Below, in pieces: positions 1-8,522 of a DNA stretch of 64,000 nt. A program made the position numbers and the translations under genes. The notes beneath the pieces are model-generated. The model searched no databases. It was not told where the DNA came from and worked only from the letters and a program-made list of their open reading frames with translations. How positions within the stretch are numbered: position 1 is the first letter of the stretch; every line of letters starts with the position of its first letter. The stretch is from VRUE01 sp963708115 (GTDB lineage: Bacteria > Actinomycetota > Thermoleophilia > Solirubrobacterales > 70-9): positions 1 to 64,000 of the forward strand of contig CAVPRX010000002.1 in NCBI GenBank assembly GCA_963708115.1, in the 5' to 3' direction.

Positions 1-3
1 GAC

Positions 4-53
4 AGCGCATCCGACATTCACCACACCCTGGTGGGGTCGATGTCGGATGCGCT
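4..53 (-). terminator. hairpin after the M28 peptidase gene
   Basis: A 14-bp perfect stem pairs 4-17 with 40-53, with an additional CCAC/GTGG pairing (21-24 with 31-34) inside. It begins about 20 nt past the stop codon of the minus-strand peptidase gene. There is no T-tract, so it may be a factor-assisted terminator or an mRNA-stabilising 3' end. Confidence 0.5.
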
Positions 54-73
54 CGGTCGAACTGCCGCAATGC

Positions 74-1240
74 CTACAGCCAGCGCTCGTCCAGGCGACG
101 GATTGCGGCTGCGGAGAGGCGGACGCCGTCGGCGACCGTGTCGAACTCGACGTTCTCGGCGAGGTCGTGCCACCAGTGGTAGTTGGCGGGCTGCTTGAGG
201 TCGGTGCAGCTGCAGAGGACCGCGGTCTCATATCCGGCCGCGAGAGGCTCGAGCCCGTCGGTGCCGCTGCGCAGGCGCAGGTTGGGGAAGAGGTCGATCT
301 CGAGCTCCTCGGCCAGGCCATCCATCAGCGCCAACGAGCGGGCCGGGTACTCGCGCATCTTCAGGAAGCCCTCGCCACGCAGGACGAGCAGGTGCGGTGA
401 GCCGGTCGACTCGAGGCAGAGGAAGAAGGCGCTCTCACGGGGTAGATCCTGGAAGTGGCGCTCGCCGAAGGCTTTGATGCCCTCGCTGAAGGACTCCTCC
501 GAGCCGACCGAGAGCAGGATCACGCGCAGGTTCTCCGCTGGCCGCTCGCTCAGCTGCTCGGCGAGGGCGAGCAGCGAGACGACCGCGCTGCCGTTGTCAT
601 TGGCGCCGGGAACGACCTTGCGGGAGCCGATCTCCGCCATCGCCGCGGCCGATCCGAGACCCAGGAAGATGCCGAGCTTGGCGAGCAGGCGCCTGCCGGT
701 GAGCGCCCCGACCGCGGCCAGCACCGGACCGCCGACCACGGGCGCCATCAACGCCGGGCTGGTGTCGGTGCGCTCGATCAGCCCCAGGCGGTCGGCGATG
801 TTGGGGAGCTCGGGGTGGAAGACGAGGCCGGAGTGGGCGGCGTCGTGGTGGGCGATGACGACGACAGTCCGCTCGGCGTCGGCGGGACCCAGCTCGCAGA
901 GGACGTTGTAGGTGGTGCGGCGGGGGAGGAGGCGGCGCAACCAACGCTTGCCAGGCGGGAAGTCCGAAGCCATGCCGGCCGCAGCCGCGCCGGCCAGGGC
1001 GCCGCCGAGCAGCCGTCTCCCACGCAGGCCCAGCATGCCCCCCAGCGCCGCCCCGAGCCCCAGCGGCCACCAGTAGGTGCCATGGGCAGGCTCAGCCTCG
1101 ATCCGCGCCTCAGCGCCAAGCTCCCCAAAGCGCCCGACCAACCACTCAGCAGCCCGCCGCTCCCCCTCCGAAGCAGACGGCCTGTCGATCTTCTCAAGCT
1201 CCTCGAGCCAGCTCCTCAACCTGTCGTTGTCGACGGACAT
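74..1240 (-). CDS. M28 family zinc peptidase
   Basis: A 388-residue protein with an M28 aminopeptidase fold. Metal-binding motifs are visible in order: VVIAHHDAAHSG (first His/Asp ligands), PGANDNGSAV (bridging Asp), and GSEESF (catalytic/metal Glu pair), with a late His in NYHWWHD. A hydrophobic Gly/Ala-rich stretch at about residues 57-90 and another near 165-200 could be membrane-associated, so the enzyme may be membrane-anchored with a cytoplasmic catalytic domain. No Sec signal is evident. The substrate cannot be deduced. It is transcribed divergently from the site-2 protease gene, with a structured repeat in the gap between them. Confidence 0.85.
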   Translation of the reverse strand: MSVDNDRLRSWLEELEKIDRPSASEGERRAAEWLVGRFGELGAEARIEAEPAHGTYWWPLGLGAALGGMLGLRGRRLLGGALAGAAAAGMASDFPPGKRWLRRLLPRRTTYNVLCELGPADAERTVVVIAHHDAAHSGLVFHPELPNIADRLGLIERTDTSPALMAPVVGGPVLAAVGALTGRRLLAKLGIFLGLGSAAAMAEIGSRKVVPGANDNGSAVVSLLALAEQLSERPAENLRVILLSVGSEESFSEGIKAFGERHFQDLPRESAFFLCLESTGSPHLLVLRGEGFLKMREYPARSLALMDGLAEELEIDLFPNLRLRSGTDGLEPLAAGYETAVLCSCTDLKQPANYHWWHDLAENVEFDTVADGVRLSAAAIRRLDERWL

Positions 1241-1252
1241 CGCCCGAAGTTA

Positions 1253-1373
1253 TACGGGGAGGCCCGGGTGGGGGTGAAACGTCTTGTACTTTTTCGGTGT
1301 CGGCTCCGGGCGCCAGCCCACAGGCGATCCACCGAAACAAGTTAAGTGAAACCCCCACCCGGGCCTCCCCGTA
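1253..1373 (+). repeat. type A structured element, copy 1
   Basis: A 23-bp perfect stem (1253-1275 with 1351-1373) encloses a 75-nt core. The core starts GAAACGTCTTGTACTTTTTC and ends GTTAAGTGAA. Inside, TTTCGGTG (1292-1299) pairs with CACCGAAA (1330-1337), and GGGC/GCCC forms a small hairpin. The same core recurs at 7678-7787 and 45760-45872 with different outer stem sequences. This copy fills the gap between the divergent M28 and M50 genes and ends 14 nt before the M50 start. It may be a structured RNA, a 5' UTR element or a palindromic mobile repeat. I recognise no named family. Confidence 0.75.
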
Positions 1374-1387
1374 CCATTGAAGCCAAG

Positions 1388-2551
1388 ATGTTCGGCGGCA
1401 AACCAATCACGCTCTTCCATGTCCGCGGGATCCGGATCACGGTGGACTGGTCCTGGTTCATCGTCCTCTTCCTCGTCATCCTCTGGGCCTCCAACTTCTA
1501 CGGCGACGTGCTGGGCGAAAGCAGCTCGGCCTCGATGCCGTTTCTGCTCGCCGTAGCCAGCGCGATTGGCTTCTTCGGGTCGATCGTCCTGCACGAGCTC
1601 GGCCACGCCTTCGCCGCGCTGCGCAACGGCATCGGCATCTCCAGCATCCAGCTCTGGATCTTTGGCGGGATGGCGCGGATGAACCGGGAATCCGACAGTC
1701 CCGCGACCGAGTTCAAGGTGGCGGTCGCCGGGCCTCTCGTGACCCTCCTGCTTGTCGTCGCGCTGACCGCGATCGGCATCGGCGCCGCCGGCTGGGAGGA
1801 CTTTCGCAAAGCGGCGCTGGTCGAGACCGACGCTGGCACCTCGGGGTTGCTGACGATGGTCGCTTGGCTCGCCTCGATCAATCTCCTCGTGCTCGTCTTC
1901 AATCTATTGCCGGCCTTCCCGATGGACGGCGGCCGGATCGTGCGGGCGATTGCCTGGTGGCGGACTGGTAACCGCGCCTCGGCGACCCGCTTCGCCGCCA
2001 ATCTCGGCCGCGCCTTCGGTTACCTCTTCATCGTCGGCGGGCTGTTGCTGGTCCTCGACGGCTACGCCTTCGGCGGTGTTTGGCTGGCCCTGATCGGCTT
2101 CGTCGTCAATGGCTCGGCCAAAGCGGCGACGGCCCAGACCGCGATCACCAGCGGCATCAGCAAGCTGGTCGTCTCAGACGTAATGGACCGCGAGCCGGTG
2201 ACGATCTCCGACCAGCTCAGCGTCGAGCAGGCGCTCGACGAATACTTCCTCCGCTACCGCTGGCCATGGTTCCCGGTGATCGACACCGCCCATCGCTTCC
2301 TCGGCCTGGTCGTCCGCGACAAAGCCGACGAGGTGCCGGAGACATCGCGAGCGACGTCTCTCGTGTCCGACGTCCTCGAGCGCGACGACGGCACCTTCCA
2401 AGTCCGCGACGACGCCCCCCTCGACACCCTTCTGGCCAATCGTTCCCTACGCCGCTTCGGCGCCGTCTTCGCGGTCGACGCGGACGGCAAGCTCTCCGGC
2501 GTGATCACCGCCGAGCAGGTCGGGCGGGCGCTCCGCGACGCCGCCGGATAG
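1388..2551 (+). CDS. site-2 protease family (M50) with CBS domains
   Basis: A 387-residue intramembrane metalloprotease of the SpoIVFB-like group. HELGH lies at residues 69-73 within a membrane segment, and the third metal ligand is in the FNLLPAFPMDGGR motif near residue 185. Several hydrophobic helices precede two CBS domains (about 260-385), which usually bind adenine nucleotides and suggest energy-responsive control. The ATG at 1388 is preferred because the upstream in-frame GTG at 1346 lies inside the type A repeat. No clear Shine-Dalgarno is visible. It converges with the M23 peptidase gene on the other strand. Confidence 0.9.
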   Translation: MFGGKPITLFHVRGIRITVDWSWFIVLFLVILWASNFYGDVLGESSSASMPFLLAVASAIGFFGSIVLHELGHAFAALRNGIGISSIQLWIFGGMARMNRESDSPATEFKVAVAGPLVTLLLVVALTAIGIGAAGWEDFRKAALVETDAGTSGLLTMVAWLASINLLVLVFNLLPAFPMDGGRIVRAIAWWRTGNRASATRFAANLGRAFGYLFIVGGLLLVLDGYAFGGVWLALIGFVVNGSAKAATAQTAITSGISKLVVSDVMDREPVTISDQLSVEQALDEYFLRYRWPWFPVIDTAHRFLGLVVRDKADEVPETSRATSLVSDVLERDDGTFQVRDDAPLDTLLANRSLRRFGAVFAVDADGKLSGVITAEQVGRALRDAAG

Positions 2552-3573
2552 CTACCGCTCCGCGCAGAGGCGCTCGGCTGCGATCCAGTCGCTGCGGCGG
2601 GGGGAGCCGGGTGGCCGCGGCTGACGTCGTCGCAGCCGCCGGAGGGGCCGCGCCGCGAGGTCGTCGCCAGTCGCCCGGCGACCGTCGAGAGCAGCTGCGG
2701 CGCCGGGTCGATCGGCGTGTCGTAGTGGCGCACCTCGAAGTGGAGGTGCGGTCCGGTCGAGTGGCCGGTCGAGCCGACGTAGCCGATCCGCGTGCCGCCG
2801 TCTACCGCTTGGCCGGAGGAGACGACGATCGAGGAGAGGTGGGCATACCAGCTGGTGTAGCCGAGCCGGTGCTGGATGACGACGAGGTTGCCGTAGCCAC
2901 CGCTGTTGTAGCCGGCGAAGATCACCGTGCCGACGCCCGCCGCGCCGACCGGGGTCCCTTCCGGGACGGGGAAGTCGATGCCGGTGTGGAGGTGGTCGCC
3001 GCGGTCGACGCCAAAGCCGTCGCCCATCGGGCCGGCGACTGGGCGCAGGAAGCGCACCGGGCCCGCAGGCGCCGAGCCGGCGCCTGCACCATCGCCACCG
3101 CCGCGCAATGCTCGGAGCGTTTCGGGGCCGGCGATCCCGTCGACGCCGAGCCCTCCAACCTCCTGAGCGTGCTTCACCGCCGCTTCGGTCAGTGGCCCGA
3201 ACAGTCCGTCGGCTCTGCCGGGGCCGCTGCCGACCCGCTGCAGCAGGTACTGCAGGGCCGCCACGTCCCAACCCTTATCGCCGTGGCGCATCGCGCGGCT
3301 GCCCAAACCGGGTCGGCCTCGCCACCCGAGCGCCCGCCGCGTCAGCGGCCCGAGGATGCCGTCGATGGCAAGCCCGCGGCGCCGCTGCAGCGTGAGAATC
3401 GCCCGCCGCGTCAGCGGCCCCTCGATCCCGTCGACGTAGCCGTCGTAGAGATGCAGGGCCTGCAGCGCCGATTGCAAAGCGGCGACTTTCGCGGGTGACG
3501 CATCGGCGGGCGCGGGCGCGACGAGCGCAGCCAGGATCAGCGCCAACGCGCCGATTCTGCGAACCAGGCGCAT
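2254..3573 (-). CDS. secreted M23 endopeptidase with two peptidoglycan-binding domains
   Basis: A Sec signal peptide (MRLVRRIGALALILAALVAP, cleavage likely after ADA) is followed by two PG_binding_1 repeats (about 30-80 and 95-155). An M23/LytM domain follows, with HTGID and HLHFE zinc motifs (about 190-295). It probably hydrolyses cell-wall cross-links outside the membrane. The open frame runs to 2254 and overlaps the 3' end of the M50 gene by 298 bp, and the last 100 residues look non-conserved. In another frame a stop sits at 2552-2554, directly abutting the M50 stop, so a one-base error after the M23 domain and a true end at 2552 is plausible. Confidence 0.85.
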   Translation of the reverse strand: MRLVRRIGALALILAALVAPAPADASPAKVAALQSALQALHLYDGYVDGIEGPLTRRAILTLQRRRGLAIDGILGPLTRRALGWRGRPGLGSRAMRHGDKGWDVAALQYLLQRVGSGPGRADGLFGPLTEAAVKHAQEVGGLGVDGIAGPETLRALRGGGDGAGAGSAPAGPVRFLRPVAGPMGDGFGVDRGDHLHTGIDFPVPEGTPVGAAGVGTVIFAGYNSGGYGNLVVIQHRLGYTSWYAHLSSIVVSSGQAVDGGTRIGYVGSTGHSTGPHLHFEVRHYDTPIDPAPQLLSTVAGRLATTSRRGPSGGCDDVSRGHPAPPAAATGSQPSASARSGSYPAASRSARPTCSAVITPESLPSASTAKTAPKRRRERLARRVSRGASSRTWKVPSSRSRTSDTRDVARDVSGTSSALSRTTRPRKRWAVSITGNHGQR

Positions 3574-3662
3574 TCATCGATAGTGGGTACATCCGCTGAG
3601 CAATTCAAGTAGCCGGCAGCCGCGCAAGGGCTTGTGCATCCGGTCCGCCTTCCGGCGCCGAG

Positions 3663-5333
3663 CTAGCCGATTGGCTGGTGCCGCTCGATGATCCGGCCGA
3701 AGTCGGTTCCGGCCGGAAGCGTCCCGAACGCATTGCCCCAGTCGCCAGATAGGCGTGACGCGCAGAAGGCGTCGGCCACTGCCGGGTCGCCGTAGCGAAC
3801 CAGCAGCGAGGCCTGCAGGGCGAGGGCCATCTTTTCGACAACCCGCCGCGCCCGCGACTCGATCGTCTCGATGTCGCCGGGGATCTCGGCCCGCAGCGAG
3901 GAGACGTAGTCATCGAGCTTGGGTTCTGCGCCGGCGCCCTCGAGCACCTCGGCGAAGAAGGCCTCAACCGAGGCCGGGTTCTTGACCATCGCCCGCAGCA
4001 CGTCGAGGCACTGGACGTTGCCCGAGCCCTCCCAGATCGAGGCGAGGGGCGCCTCGCGGTAGAGGCGTGGCATGCCGGACTCCTCGACGTAGCCGTTGCC
4101 GCCAAAGCACTCGAGGCACTCGACCGCGTGCCAGGGCTGGCGCTTGCACATCCAGTACTTGAGCACGGCGTTGGCGAGGCGGCGGAACTCGCCTGCGTCC
4201 TCGTCGCCGGCGGTGACCTCGTCGTAGGCCCGGGCGAGGCGCATCGCCGCGATCGTCGCCGCCTCCGATTCGACGCAGAGGTCGGCTAGGACGTTGCGCA
4301 TCAAAGGCTGGTCGATCAGCTCCTTGCCGAAGGCGGCGCGCTGGGAGGTGTGATTGAGCGCCTGGGCGACCCCGGCGCGGAAGCCGGTGGCGGCGCCGAT
4401 CACGCAGTCGAGCCGGGTGTGGTTGACCATCTCGATGATCGTCGGCACCCCACGGCCCTCCTCGCCGACCATTCGCGCCCAAGCCCCACGGAACTCGAGC
4501 TCGCTGGAGGCGTTGGAGCGGTTGCCGAGCTTGTCCTTGAGCCGCTGGATCTGAAAGCCGTTGCGCTCGCCGTCCGGCGTCCAGCGCGGCATCAGGAAGC
4601 AGGAGATGCCCGAATCGGTTTGGGCGAGGACGAGGAAGGCGTCGCACATCGGCGCCGAGCAGAACCACTTGTGGCCGACCAGCTCGTACTCGGCCCCTGG
4701 GCCGCCGCCGTTCAGCGGCGTCGCCGTGGTCGTGTTGGCGCGCACGTCGGAGCCGCCCTGCTTCTCGGTCATCGCCATCCCGCAGAGGGCGCCGCGCTTG
4801 CGCTCGGCGGGCAGCGAACGCTCGTCATAGTCGAGCGAGAGGAAGCGCTGTTCCCATTCCTCGGCCAGCTCGGGCTGCCTACGCAGTGCCGGGATCGCCG
4901 AGTAGGTCATCGAGATCGGGCAGCCGACCCCGCTCTCGGCCTGCATCAGCAGGGTGAACATCGTTGCGCGAGCAACGTGGGCGCCGGGCCCGGGCTCGCG
5001 CCAGGGCGCTGCGTGCAGGCCGTGGTCGACCCCGATCCGCATCAGTTCGTGCCAGGAGCTGTCGAACTCGACCTCGTCGATGCGGTGGCCGTAGCGGTCG
5101 TGGGTGCGCAGCTCGGGCTTCTTCTCGTTTGCCTCGAAGCCCCAGCGGATCGTCTGGGCGGAGCCGCAGATCGCCCCCAGCTCGCGCGCCTTCTCCTCGG
5201 CCCAGCCGCCTCCCTCGCGCTGCAGTGCCTCGGTCAGGACCCGATCGGCGTCGAAGGAGTTGTAGTCCTCCAACGGGGTCGCCTGGTTGAAGACCTCGTG
5301 CGTTTGGGTAGTCCTGCGCTCGGCGGTGGCCAT
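3663..5333 (-). CDS. acyl-CoA dehydrogenase, AidB-like
   Basis: A 556-residue FAD-dependent acyl-CoA dehydrogenase of the long AidB/isovaleryl-type branch. The family FAD and substrate signatures appear as ALCGMAMTEKQGGSDVRANT and, near the C-terminus, ECFGGNGYVEESGMPRLYRE followed by ASIWEGSGNVQCLDVLRA. The ATG at 5333 (MATAERRTT) is preferred over upstream in-frame starts because homology begins there (HEVFNQATPLEDYNSFDAD). It is divergent from icd with a 36-nt gap that must hold both promoters. Its role is acyl-CoA oxidation or AidB-like protection against alkylation, which sequence alone does not separate. Confidence 0.9.
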   Translation of the reverse strand: MATAERRTTQTHEVFNQATPLEDYNSFDADRVLTEALQREGGGWAEEKARELGAICGSAQTIRWGFEANEKKPELRTHDRYGHRIDEVEFDSSWHELMRIGVDHGLHAAPWREPGPGAHVARATMFTLLMQAESGVGCPISMTYSAIPALRRQPELAEEWEQRFLSLDYDERSLPAERKRGALCGMAMTEKQGGSDVRANTTTATPLNGGGPGAEYELVGHKWFCSAPMCDAFLVLAQTDSGISCFLMPRWTPDGERNGFQIQRLKDKLGNRSNASSELEFRGAWARMVGEEGRGVPTIIEMVNHTRLDCVIGAATGFRAGVAQALNHTSQRAAFGKELIDQPLMRNVLADLCVESEAATIAAMRLARAYDEVTAGDEDAGEFRRLANAVLKYWMCKRQPWHAVECLECFGGNGYVEESGMPRLYREAPLASIWEGSGNVQCLDVLRAMVKNPASVEAFFAEVLEGAGAEPKLDDYVSSLRAEIPGDIETIESRARRVVEKMALALQASLLVRYGDPAVADAFCASRLSGDWGNAFGTLPAGTDFGRIIERHQPIG

Positions 5334-5369
5334 CGACCGGATTGTCGCATCGATAGCATCGCCGCGCGA

Positions 5370-6590
5370 ATGGCGGCGAAGATCAAAGTCAAGAACCCAG
5401 TGGTGGAGCTCGACGGCGACGAGATGACCCGGATCATCTGGTCGTTCATCAAAGAGCAGCTGGTTCTTCCCTACCTCGACCTCGAGCTCGACTACTTCGA
5501 TCTCGGGATCGAGAGCCGTGACGCGAGTGAGGATCGGATCACGGTCGAAGCCGCGGAAGCGATCAAGGTGCACGGGGTCGGCGTCAAGTGCGCGACGATC
5601 ACGCCGGACGAGGCACGGGTCGAGGAGTTCGGGCTGAAGGACATGTACCGCTCGCCGAACGGCACGATCCGCAACATCCTCGGCGGCGTCATCTTCCGCG
5701 AGCCGATCGTGATCTCCAACATCCCCCGCCTGGTCCCCGGCTGGACCAAGCCGATCGTGATCGGCCGCCACGCTTTTGGTGACCAGTACCGCGCCACCGA
5801 CATGGTCGTCCCCGGCGCGGGCACGCTGACTTTGACCTACACGCCCAAGGACGGCTCCGAGCCGGTCGAGCTCGACGTCTACGACTTCCCCGGTGGCGGC
5901 ATCGCGATGGCGATGTACAACCTCGACGACTCGATCCGCGACTTCGCCCGCGCCTCGATGCGCTACGGGCTAGACCGTGGTTACCCGGTCTACCTCTCGA
6001 CCAAGAACACGATCCTCAAGAAATACGACGGCCGCTTCAAGGACCTCTTCGCCGAGGTGTACGAGAGCGAGTTCAAGGCCGAGTTCGAGGCGAAGGGCAT
6101 CTCCTACGAACACCGCCTGATCGACGACATGGTCGCCGCCGCCCTGAAGTGGGAAGGCGGCTACGTCTGGGCCTGCAAGAACTACGACGGCGACGTCCAG
6201 TCCGACACCGTCGCGCAGGGATTCGGTTCGCTGGGACTGATGACCAGCGTCTTGATGAGCCCCGACGGCAAGACGGTCGAGGCCGAGGCGGCGCACGGAA
6301 CCGTCACCCGCCACTTCCGCCAGCACCAGCAGGGCAAGCCGACGTCCACCAACCCGATCGCTTCGATCTTCGCTTGGACGCGTGGCCTCGCTGCCCGCGG
6401 TCGGCTCGACGAGACCCCGGAGGTCTCGCGGTTCGCCGCGACCTTGGAGCAGGTCTGCATCGAGACGGTCGAGAGCGGCAAGATGACCAAAGACTTGGCG
6501 CTCCTCGTCGGCCCCGACCAGCAGTTCCTCACCACGCAGGAGCTCCTCGCCGCAATCGACGAGCGGCTGAAGAGCGCCATGGCGTCCTAA
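5370..6590 (+). CDS. icd: NADP-dependent isocitrate dehydrogenase
   Basis: A 406-residue enzyme of the eukaryote-like homodimeric IDH class. It converts isocitrate to 2-oxoglutarate and CO2 in the TCA cycle and generates NADPH in the cytosol. Visible motifs are ELDGDEMTRIIW near the N-terminus, the substrate-binding SPNGTIRNILGGVIFREPI, YDGDVQSDTVAQGFGSLGLM with metal-binding Asp residues, and EAAHGTVTRHFR. Full length for the family. mdh follows after 41 nt on the same strand, so the two TCA genes are probably cotranscribed. Confidence 0.96.
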   Translation: MAAKIKVKNPVVELDGDEMTRIIWSFIKEQLVLPYLDLELDYFDLGIESRDASEDRITVEAAEAIKVHGVGVKCATITPDEARVEEFGLKDMYRSPNGTIRNILGGVIFREPIVISNIPRLVPGWTKPIVIGRHAFGDQYRATDMVVPGAGTLTLTYTPKDGSEPVELDVYDFPGGGIAMAMYNLDDSIRDFARASMRYGLDRGYPVYLSTKNTILKKYDGRFKDLFAEVYESEFKAEFEAKGISYEHRLIDDMVAAALKWEGGYVWACKNYDGDVQSDTVAQGFGSLGLMTSVLMSPDGKTVEAEAAHGTVTRHFRQHQQGKPTSTNPIASIFAWTRGLAARGRLDETPEVSRFAATLEQVCIETVESGKMTKDLALLVGPDQQFLTTQELLAAIDERLKSAMAS

Positions 6591-6631
6591 AGCTTCACCA
6601 CCTCAAACCACGACTTCTAGGAGACGAATAC

Positions 6632-7618
6632 GTGAGCACCCCCGTCAAAGTCACCGTCACCGGCGCCGCCGGCCAGATCGGCTACGCCCTGCTCTTCCGC
6701 ATCGCCAGCGGCCAGATGCTCGGGCCCGACACCCCAGTTGAGTTGAGCCTGCTCGAGATTCCAGATGCGGTCACCGCGGCCGAGGGCACCGCGATGGAGC
6801 TCGACGACTGCGCCTTCCCACTGCTGCGCAAGATCGACATCTTCGACGACGCCAAGGCCGCCTTCGACGGCTGCAACGTCGGCCTGCTGGTCGGGGCCCG
6901 TCCGCGCGGGCCGGGAATGGAGCGCGCCGACCTGCTCGAGGCAAACGGCGGCATCTTCAAGCCGCAGGGTGAGGCGATCGCCGCCGGCGCAGCCAGCGAC
7001 GTGCGCATCCTCGTGGTCGGCAACCCGGCCAACACCAACTGCCTGATCGCGATGTCGAACGCCGACGGGGTGCCGCGCGAGCGCTTCACCGCGATGATGC
7101 GCCTCGACCACAACCGGGCGATCGCACAGCTCGCCAACAAGCTCGGCAAGCCGGTCTCCAGCGTCAGCAACATGACGGTCTGGGGCAACCACTCGACCAC
7201 GCAGTACCCGGACCTGGTCAATGCCAAGGTCGACGGCGCCAACGCCTGGGATGCGGTCGATGACGAGGCCTGGATCGGCGAGGAGTTCATCCCACGGGTC
7301 GCCAAGCGCGGCGCCGAGATCATCGACGCACGCGGCGCCTCCAGTGCGGCCTCCGCCGCCAACGCCGCGATCGACCACGTCCACGACTGGGTCCTCGGCA
7401 CCGCCGAGGGCGACTGGGTGTCGATGGGCGTGCCCTCCAACGGCTCCTACGGAATCGAGGAGGGCGTAGTAGCCGGCCACCCCTGCAGCTGCTCGAGCGG
7501 CGAGTGGAAGGTGGTGGAGGGACTCGAGGTACCGGAGTTCTCCCGCCCCCGGATAGAAGCCACCATCTCTGAGCTAAAGGAAGAGCGCCAGGCCGTCAAC
7601 GACCTGGGCTTGATCTAA
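6632..7618 (+). CDS. mdh: malate dehydrogenase
   Basis: A 328-residue NAD-dependent malate dehydrogenase of the cytosolic/actinobacterial type. The N-terminal Rossmann motif is TVTGAAGQIGYALLFRIASG. The substrate Arg region (GARPRGPGMERADLL) and the catalytic His region (NMTVWGNHSTTQYPDL) are intact. The GTG at 6632 is chosen because AGGAGA lies 7 nt upstream. It follows icd closely. A type A repeat lies about 60 nt downstream. Confidence 0.96.
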   Translation: MSTPVKVTVTGAAGQIGYALLFRIASGQMLGPDTPVELSLLEIPDAVTAAEGTAMELDDCAFPLLRKIDIFDDAKAAFDGCNVGLLVGARPRGPGMERADLLEANGGIFKPQGEAIAAGAASDVRILVVGNPANTNCLIAMSNADGVPRERFTAMMRLDHNRAIAQLANKLGKPVSSVSNMTVWGNHSTTQYPDLVNAKVDGANAWDAVDDEAWIGEEFIPRVAKRGAEIIDARGASSAASAANAAIDHVHDWVLGTAEGDWVSMGVPSNGSYGIEEGVVAGHPCSCSSGEWKVVEGLEVPEFSRPRIEATISELKEERQAVNDLGLI

Positions 7619-7677
7619 CGGCACCTACAGCGGCGACGAAAGGGCGCCAGGCCGTCCTTCAATTGGCGTTTGAATTA

Positions 7678-7787
7678 GGCCGGATCCGGTAGGGCTGAAA
7701 CGTCTTGTACTTTTCCGGTGTCGGCCTCGGGCGACAGCCCAACCGCGTTCCACCGAAAGTTAAGTGAAAGCCCTACCGGATCCGGCC
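7678..7787 (+). repeat. type A structured element, copy 2
   Basis: A 19-bp perfect stem (7678-7696 with 7769-7787) of different sequence from copies 1 and 3 encloses the same core (GAAACGTCTTGTAC to GTTAAGTGAA). The inner CGGTG/CACCG and ACTTT/AAAGT pairings are kept with a two-base bulge, and GGGC-GACA-GCCC is present. It sits between convergent genes, mdh and the histone-like gene, ending 14 nt from the stop codon of the latter. Confidence 0.75.
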
Positions 7788-7801
7788 CTAGACCTAGGCC
7801 C

Positions 7802-8197
7802 CTATTTAGAGGGGAAGTACTGGCGCCCTTTCTTCTTGACGCGACCCTCTTTCTCGAGGTCACCGAGGACCCGGTAGAGGTAGTTCGGCTTGATTTTCAT
7901 CTGTTTGGCGATGTCCGACGCGCTGATGCCGGGGCTGCCCTCGACCAGGCCGACAGCCTGATCGGCACGGGTGCCACTGCGGCGGCGCCGTTTTTTCGGA
8001 CGGCCGGCGGGGCGGCCCGCAGCTTTTTTCGTCCCGGAGCCGGGCGGGCGGCCGGGGCGGCGGCCGGTGCGAGCGGTTGCTTTTCCGCCCAGCTCGGCGA
8101 GGGCGCGCTCGAGGCGCTTGCGCTCGTCGTCCAGCTCGGCAAGGCGCTTCTTGACCAGATCGCGGGCCTCGTCGAGTACGTGAGTGGTGCTTGGCAT
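7802..8197 (-). CDS. histone-like DNA-binding protein with AT-hook-like linker and winged helix
   Basis: A 131-residue basic protein in three parts. An N-terminal coiled coil (about 1-40, LVKKRLAELDDERKRLERAL) precedes an Arg/Gly/Pro-rich linker with AT-hook-like GRRPGRPPGSG and AGRPAGRPKKRRRR (about 45-80). The C-terminus is a winged-helix-like domain (SASDIAKQMKIKPNYLYRVL, about 88-131). It probably acts as a nucleoid-associated or chromatin-type regulator. The ATG at 8197 is supported by AAAGGA 5 nt upstream, and the longer in-frame start at 8230 lacks this. The gene runs into a type A repeat 14 nt past its stop. Confidence 0.75.
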   Translation of the reverse strand: MPSTTHVLDEARDLVKKRLAELDDERKRLERALAELGGKATARTGRRPGRPPGSGTKKAAGRPAGRPKKRRRRSGTRADQAVGLVEGSPGISASDIAKQMKIKPNYLYRVLGDLEKEGRVKKKGRQYFPSK

Positions 8198-8522
8198 CTC
8201 GTTCCTTTCGTCCGGCCGCACGTTGCGCACCGAATACTGGTAAGCAAGTTATTGCGAACCGCAGTGTTGCACAGTCCAACCGCAGTCTCGCAGAGACACT
8301 TTCACCACGAAATGCAACCTGGCCGAATTGGCCTATTACACACTGACTAATTAGACAGACTTCGAAAGTCCGGGAGTGTCAGGCAGCGCGTTCCCCTGTC
8401 GCTCGGGTGAGATTCGCACCACACGGAGTTGACGCTCCAGGTGACGTGATTGCGTTTCCGACACGCGGACTGTGTGGATCGCCCTACCCTCCGTCACCCG
8501 CGTCTCGCGATATAGATGCCCT
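8198..8522. other. divergent intergenic region
   Basis: About 325 nt between the histone-like gene (minus) and the DUF998 gene (plus), with locally lower GC near 8330-8360. It must carry both promoters. A TTGACG-like -35 candidate occurs around 8427 on the plus strand, but no convincing -10 partner was found. No coding frame with recognisable similarity was seen. Confidence 0.4.

Noticed and set aside
1276..1350. Resemblance of the type A core to 5S rRNA (CCGAA...GTTAAG)
   Set aside because: Only a few bases match; length, stems and loops do not fit 5S rRNA.
1253..1373. Hammerhead, twister or other self-cleaving ribozyme
   Set aside because: The required conserved motifs (for example CTGATGA with GAAA for hammerhead) were not found in any copy.
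1194..1606. Overlapping reading frames across type A copy 1, with translations shared with copy 2
   Set aside because: They arise because the repeat is open in several frames; the covarying stems argue for structure, not protein, and no start signals are seen.
2080..3498. Long plus-strand open frame overlapping the M50 and M23 genes
   Set aside because: Arg/Pro/Ala-rich shadow of the two real genes; no conserved motif and it covers both on opposite strands.
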